The notes under the pieces: generated by a model
The model's input: the letters and a program-made list of their open reading frames with translations, nothing else
Database searches by the model: none
Told to the model about the DNA's origin: nothing
Translations under genes and position numbers: made by a program
Part shown: positions 5,542 to 7,602 of the stretch, in pieces
Layout of the letters: the number at the start of each line of letters is the position of its first letter
Position numbering within the stretch: position 1 is the first letter of the stretch
Assembly: GCA_041591635.1 (NCBI GenBank)
Contig: JBFHRO010000159.1
Location: 1 to 7,602 of the forward strand
Reading direction: 5' to 3'
DNA length: 7,602 bases
Source: JACKOD01 sp041591635
GTDB taxonomy: Bacteria > Pseudomonadota > Gammaproteobacteria > Pseudomonadales > Oleiphilaceae

Positions 5542-6884
5542 GAGGCGGCTCCTGTGTGATCTGAGGCTGTGAGTGCAGCCGGTGCGGGCTGCATCAATGG
5601 ATGACTGTCTTTGACGCCGGTGGATTTGAGTACCGGAAACTCCCGCTGAATCCAGCGCAGGGTCTCTACGGCCGGACTGTTCATGAGTACCCGGGCGGCA
5701 GGGTACTTCCACAGCAGCTTGTCGATACCGTCATTGGGCTCGTAATGGGTATCGCCAATGCCGTCGCCATTGCGATCCCAGCCCAGGTAGTCACTCCAGT
5801 AATTGCCGCGGCCATTTTTGGACCACTCCTGTTCGCGGGTCGAAACATATTTTACCTGCTGTTTGTTGGCGACGAAGCTGTTGCCGAAAATCTGGTTGTC
5901 TTCCGAGCCGGCGGTGACGTGAATGGCGATGTCGGCCTGCTGCAGCAGGTTGTGGCTGACGGTGTTAAAAGGGGCGTTGTACATAAATATCGCCTTACCT
6001 TCAGCCCCGGCTATGGCCGCATCGCCAGTGGGATTGGTGCCGGTTTGTACGGTGATGATGCTGTTGCCTGTGATTTCGGAATAGGTGATGTAATTCATCA
6101 AAATGCCGTAATTTTCATCCAGTTCGGAGCGATTGTTGAACACCTTCAGGTATTTGGATTGCATCAGCGCGTAACCGGTGCGCGTGTGGTGGGTATAGTT
6201 GCCCGAAACTTCGTTGTTGTAGGAGTACATGTAATGGATGCCATAGCGCAGGTCATGCAGTTCGTTATTGCGCAATTTGTTGCCATTACTGGTATCGATA
6301 TAAATACCATCGCGGCTATGCCAGACTTTGTTAAAGGCGATGTCGGCCCCTTTGGTGTCAAAGAGATGAATGCCGTTGCCCCGGTCCTGGGAGCGAACGC
6401 TTTGCACGCCTTCAATGCGGTTATGGTAAATGCGCGGGTTGACGGCCGAGTCCATCCAGATGCCAAAGGTGATGCCGTGAAAGTGATTGTGTTCAATCAA
6501 TGCGTTGTGGGCGGTGCGCTCGACAAAGACACCGGCGTTCATTTTGGTCAGATCATCGCCCCAGTTGCGGATTTCACAACCGCGCAGGGTAACATTCGGA
6601 GCACGAATCCTCAGACCGTCTCCCTGGCCCTGTCCATCAATGATTGCTCCAGGCTGACATTCAAGGGTGACGCTCACAGTCACCAGCGCATTGCCGGCAT
6701 GGACACCCGCATCAAGCACCAGAGTATCGCCCGTAACCAGTTGATCAAGCCGGGTCTGAAGGTTGTCGCTGACCGAGAGGTGATAGCTGGCGGTCATGCC
6801 AACAGAGGAGTAAAACACCAGCAAGAGTGTCGGCAAGAGTGCCTTGAGGCAGGATAAAAACGGGGTGGGCAGGTGATCGGACAT
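5538..6884 (-). CDS. nosD: NosD, periplasmic beta-helix copper-site assembly protein
   Basis: NosD is the periplasmic partner of NosFY; it receives copper from NosL and takes part in CuZ assembly on NosZ. This 448-residue protein begins with a Sec-type signal (hydrophobic residues about 13-29, likely cleaved near T-A at 31-33). Most of the mature part is right-handed parallel beta-helix with repeated short N-x-I / N-N-x-h turns (for example G-N-G-I-H-L-F, N-K-L-R-N-N-E-L, G-I-H-Y-M-Y), as in NosD/pectate-lyase-like CASH proteins. C76 and C103 are spaced to allow a disulphide bridge. Near the end is Y-W-S-D-Y followed by a calcium-loop-like D-R-N-G-D-G-I-G-D (370-378), both typical of NosD. 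The ATG has GGAG 5 bases upstream (6890-6893). It follows nosZ after a 118-base spacer and overlaps nosF by four bases. Confidence 0.96.
   Translation of the reverse strand: MSDHLPTPFLSCLKALLPTLLLVFYSSVGMTASYHLSVSDNLQTRLDQLVTGDTLVLDAGVHAGNALVTVSVTLECQPGAIIDGQGQGDGLRIRAPNVTLRGCEIRNWGDDLTKMNAGVFVERTAHNALIEHNHFHGITFGIWMDSAVNPRIYHNRIEGVQSVRSQDRGNGIHLFDTKGADIAFNKVWHSRDGIYIDTSNGNKLRNNELHDLRYGIHYMYSYNNEVSGNYTHHTRTGYALMQSKYLKVFNNRSELDENYGILMNYITYSEITGNSIITVQTGTNPTGDAAIAGAEGKAIFMYNAPFNTVSHNLLQQADIAIHVTAGSEDNQIFGNSFVANKQQVKYVSTREQEWSKNGRGNYWSDYLGWDRNGDGIGDTHYEPNDGIDKLLWKYPAARVLMNSPAVETLRWIQREFPVLKSTGVKDSHPLMQPAPAALTASDHTGAAS
5549..5553 (-). promoter_or_regulatory. Ribosome binding site deciding the nosF start
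   Basis: AGGAG lies within the end of nosD, 7 bases before the ATG at 5541. It supports this start over the longer open frame that would run into nosD, and fits re-initiation at the ATGA overlap. Confidence 0.75.
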
Positions 6885-6924
6885 GCGGGCTCCGGAGTAA
6901 AAAACGTACCGGCAAGAGGTGTTT

Positions 6925-6946
6925 TTTGCAGGCCTGGGGGTGCAAA
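6925..6946. repeat. Inverted repeat TTTGCA...TGCAAA in the nosZ-nosD spacer
   Basis: Six-base arms TTTGCA (6925-6930) and TGCAAA (6941-6946) are separated by 10 bases. It shares three bases (6941-6943) with the neighbouring inverted repeat at 6938-6956, so both cannot pair fully at the same time in RNA. Confidence 0.6.
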
Positions 6947-6956
6947 TTCCGCACCC
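6938..6956. repeat. Inverted repeat GGGTGC...GCACCC in the nosZ-nosD spacer
   Basis: Six-base perfect arms with five G-C pairs are separated by a 7-base AT-rich loop, about 55-70 bases before the nosD ATG. It could fold in the nosZ-nosD transcript, or be a protein-binding dyad. No T-tract follows, so it is not an intrinsic terminator. Confidence 0.6.
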
Positions 6957-6962
6957 TGTGTC

Positions 6963-6995
6963 CAGTGTAGCGACCCATTGCGGGTCGCCACACTG
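6963..6995 (-). other. Long hairpin just after the nosZ stop codon
   Basis: Outer arms CAGTGT/ACACTG (6 pairs) and inner arms GCGACCC/GGGTCGC (7 pairs) are split by one A/C mismatch and close on a 5-base loop (6977-6981). The stem begins 7 bases past the nosZ stop. On the minus strand it is followed by GACACAGG, not a T-tract, so it is better read as an mRNA-stabilising or processing structure, or a partial attenuator between nosZ and nosD, than as a full intrinsic terminator. Confidence 0.65.
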
Positions 6996-7002
6996 ATTTA
7001 CA

Positions 7003-7602
7003 TCAGGCTTCGACCATCATGCGACCGCGCATTTCCATGTGCAGGGCATGGCAGAACCAGTGGCAGTAGTACCAGTAAAGGCCTGGCTTGCCGGCGGTGA
7101 AGGTGATGGAGGCCGTTTGTTGCGGACCAATCTCCATGCTGACACCGTGGTTACAGACAACGAAACCGTGAGTCACGTCTTCTACCATGTCAAGGTTGGT
7201 GACCACGACCGTTACCTGGTCGCCGGTTTTTACCTTGAATTCGTCCATGCCGAAGCTGGGGGCAATCGAGGTCATGTAAACGCGCACCTTGTTGCCATCG
7301 CGGATGACCTTGTTGTCCTGCTCCAGCACCACGCCGTCTTTTTTGGCCATGGCTACGGTTTCGGCAAACATGGGGTCGGTACGGGTCCAGAGTTTGGCGG
7401 GTTTGACCTTGCTGCGATGCACGATCATGCAATCGTGGGGTTCGGCATAGGTCGGGCCGTCGTGAATCAGCTTCATTTCGTCACCGGAAATGTCGATCAG
7501 CTGATCGTTCTCGGGGTGCAGCGGGCCGGTAGGCAGGAACCTGTCTTTGGCAAATTTACACAGCGCCACCAGATACTTGCCGTCGGTGTCCCGGGTTTCG
7601 CC
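7003..7602 (-). CDS. nosZ: NosZ nitrous oxide reductase, C-terminal part (5'-partial)
   Basis: NosZ is the periplasmic multicopper enzyme that reduces N2O to N2 in the last step of denitrification. Only the last 199 codons are present; the frame runs off the right edge, so the Tat signal and most of the CuZ propeller are outside. Counting from the edge, H56 in E-P-H-D falls where a CuZ ligand histidine (H494 in the Pseudomonas stutzeri enzyme, recalled) is expected. H145, C180, W182, C184, H188 and M191 match the CuA ligands H583, C618, W620, C622, H626 and M629 with one constant offset of 438, so the CuA cupredoxin domain is complete and gap-free. The CHWFCHALHMEM motif and the nosZDFYL order indicate clade I (typical) NosZ. 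The GTG at 7567-7569 is an internal valine, not a start. Confidence 0.97.
   Translation of the reverse strand, partial: GETRDTDGKYLVALCKFAKDRFLPTGPLHPENDQLIDISGDEMKLIHDGPTYAEPHDCMIVHRSKVKPAKLWTRTDPMFAETVAMAKKDGVVLEQDNKVIRDGNKVRVYMTSIAPSFGMDEFKVKTGDQVTVVVTNLDMVEDVTHGFVVCNHGVSMEIGPQQTASITFTAGKPGLYWYYCHWFCHALHMEMRGRMMVEA

Noticed and set aside
5542..5712. Upstream extension of the nosF frame
   Set aside because: It overlaps the nosD 3' end, has no ABC-fold content, and the ATG at 5541 has a proper ribosome site and an ATGA overlap.
6739..6750. TTGATCAA inside nosD
   Set aside because: There is no 4-base spacer and it is internal to the coding sequence; it is a chance palindrome.
5601..6857. 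Plus-strand open frame of 418 codons opposite nosD
   Set aside because: It is an antisense shadow of nosD: Val/Ala/Gly-rich with no domain, while the opposite strand encodes a clear NosD with signal peptide, repeats and calcium-like loop.

Overview
The window carries the distal part of a denitrification nos (nitrous oxide reductase) gene cluster on the minus strand. Read 5' to 3' on that strand, it runs nosZ (3' part only) - nosD - nosF - nosY - nosL. A separate nitroreductase-family gene follows on the same strand. A large plus-strand gene, cut by the left edge, converges on the nitroreductase gene. The type of NosZ (CuA motif CHWFCHALHMEM), the order nosZDFYL with nosL directly after nosY, and the moderately GC-rich coding sequence fit a proteobacterium. 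A marine-type gammaproteobacterium is my best guess, but no 16S or other phylogenetic marker is present and the species cannot be named.

Layout by region. Positions 1-2378 (plus) hold a large protein, 5'-partial, with paired cysteines, a LamG/concanavalin-A-like jellyroll domain and a single C-terminal heme c motif (CTSCH); I cannot assign a function. Positions 2379-2388 are a 10-base convergent gap with a small hairpin. Positions 2389-3114 (minus) encode an FMN-dependent nitroreductase-family protein. Positions 3115-3222 form a spacer with a GC-rich hairpin after nosL and a dyad-symmetric, operator-like element beside a possible -10 box for the nitroreductase. Positions 3223-3759 are nosL, 3779-4603 nosY, 4600-5541 nosF and 5538-6884 nosD, all minus. 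Positions 6885-7002 form a 118-base spacer rich in inverted repeats. Positions 7003-7602 (minus) are the C-terminal 199 codons of nosZ, which continues past the right edge.

How the genes work together: NosZ reduces N2O to N2 in the periplasm using a mixed-valent CuA site and the catalytic CuZ cluster. NosL is an outer-membrane-type lipoprotein that binds Cu(I) and passes it on. NosD is a periplasmic beta-helix protein that forms a complex with the ABC transporter NosFY (ATPase plus six-helix permease), which drives assembly of the copper sites. Tight packing (ATGA overlaps at nosD/nosF and nosF/nosY, 19 bases at nosY/nosL) supports co-transcription and translational coupling of nosDFYL. nosR, the upstream part of nosZ and any FNR/NNR-type promoter would lie beyond the right edge. 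No nosX/apbE gene follows nosL here.

The nos genes are well-known biology. The least explained items are the LamG-heme protein next to the cluster, the nested inverted repeats between nosZ and nosD, and the palindrome in front of the nitroreductase gene. There are no tRNA or rRNA genes, insertion sequences, CRISPR arrays or gene-free stretches longer than 300 bases.
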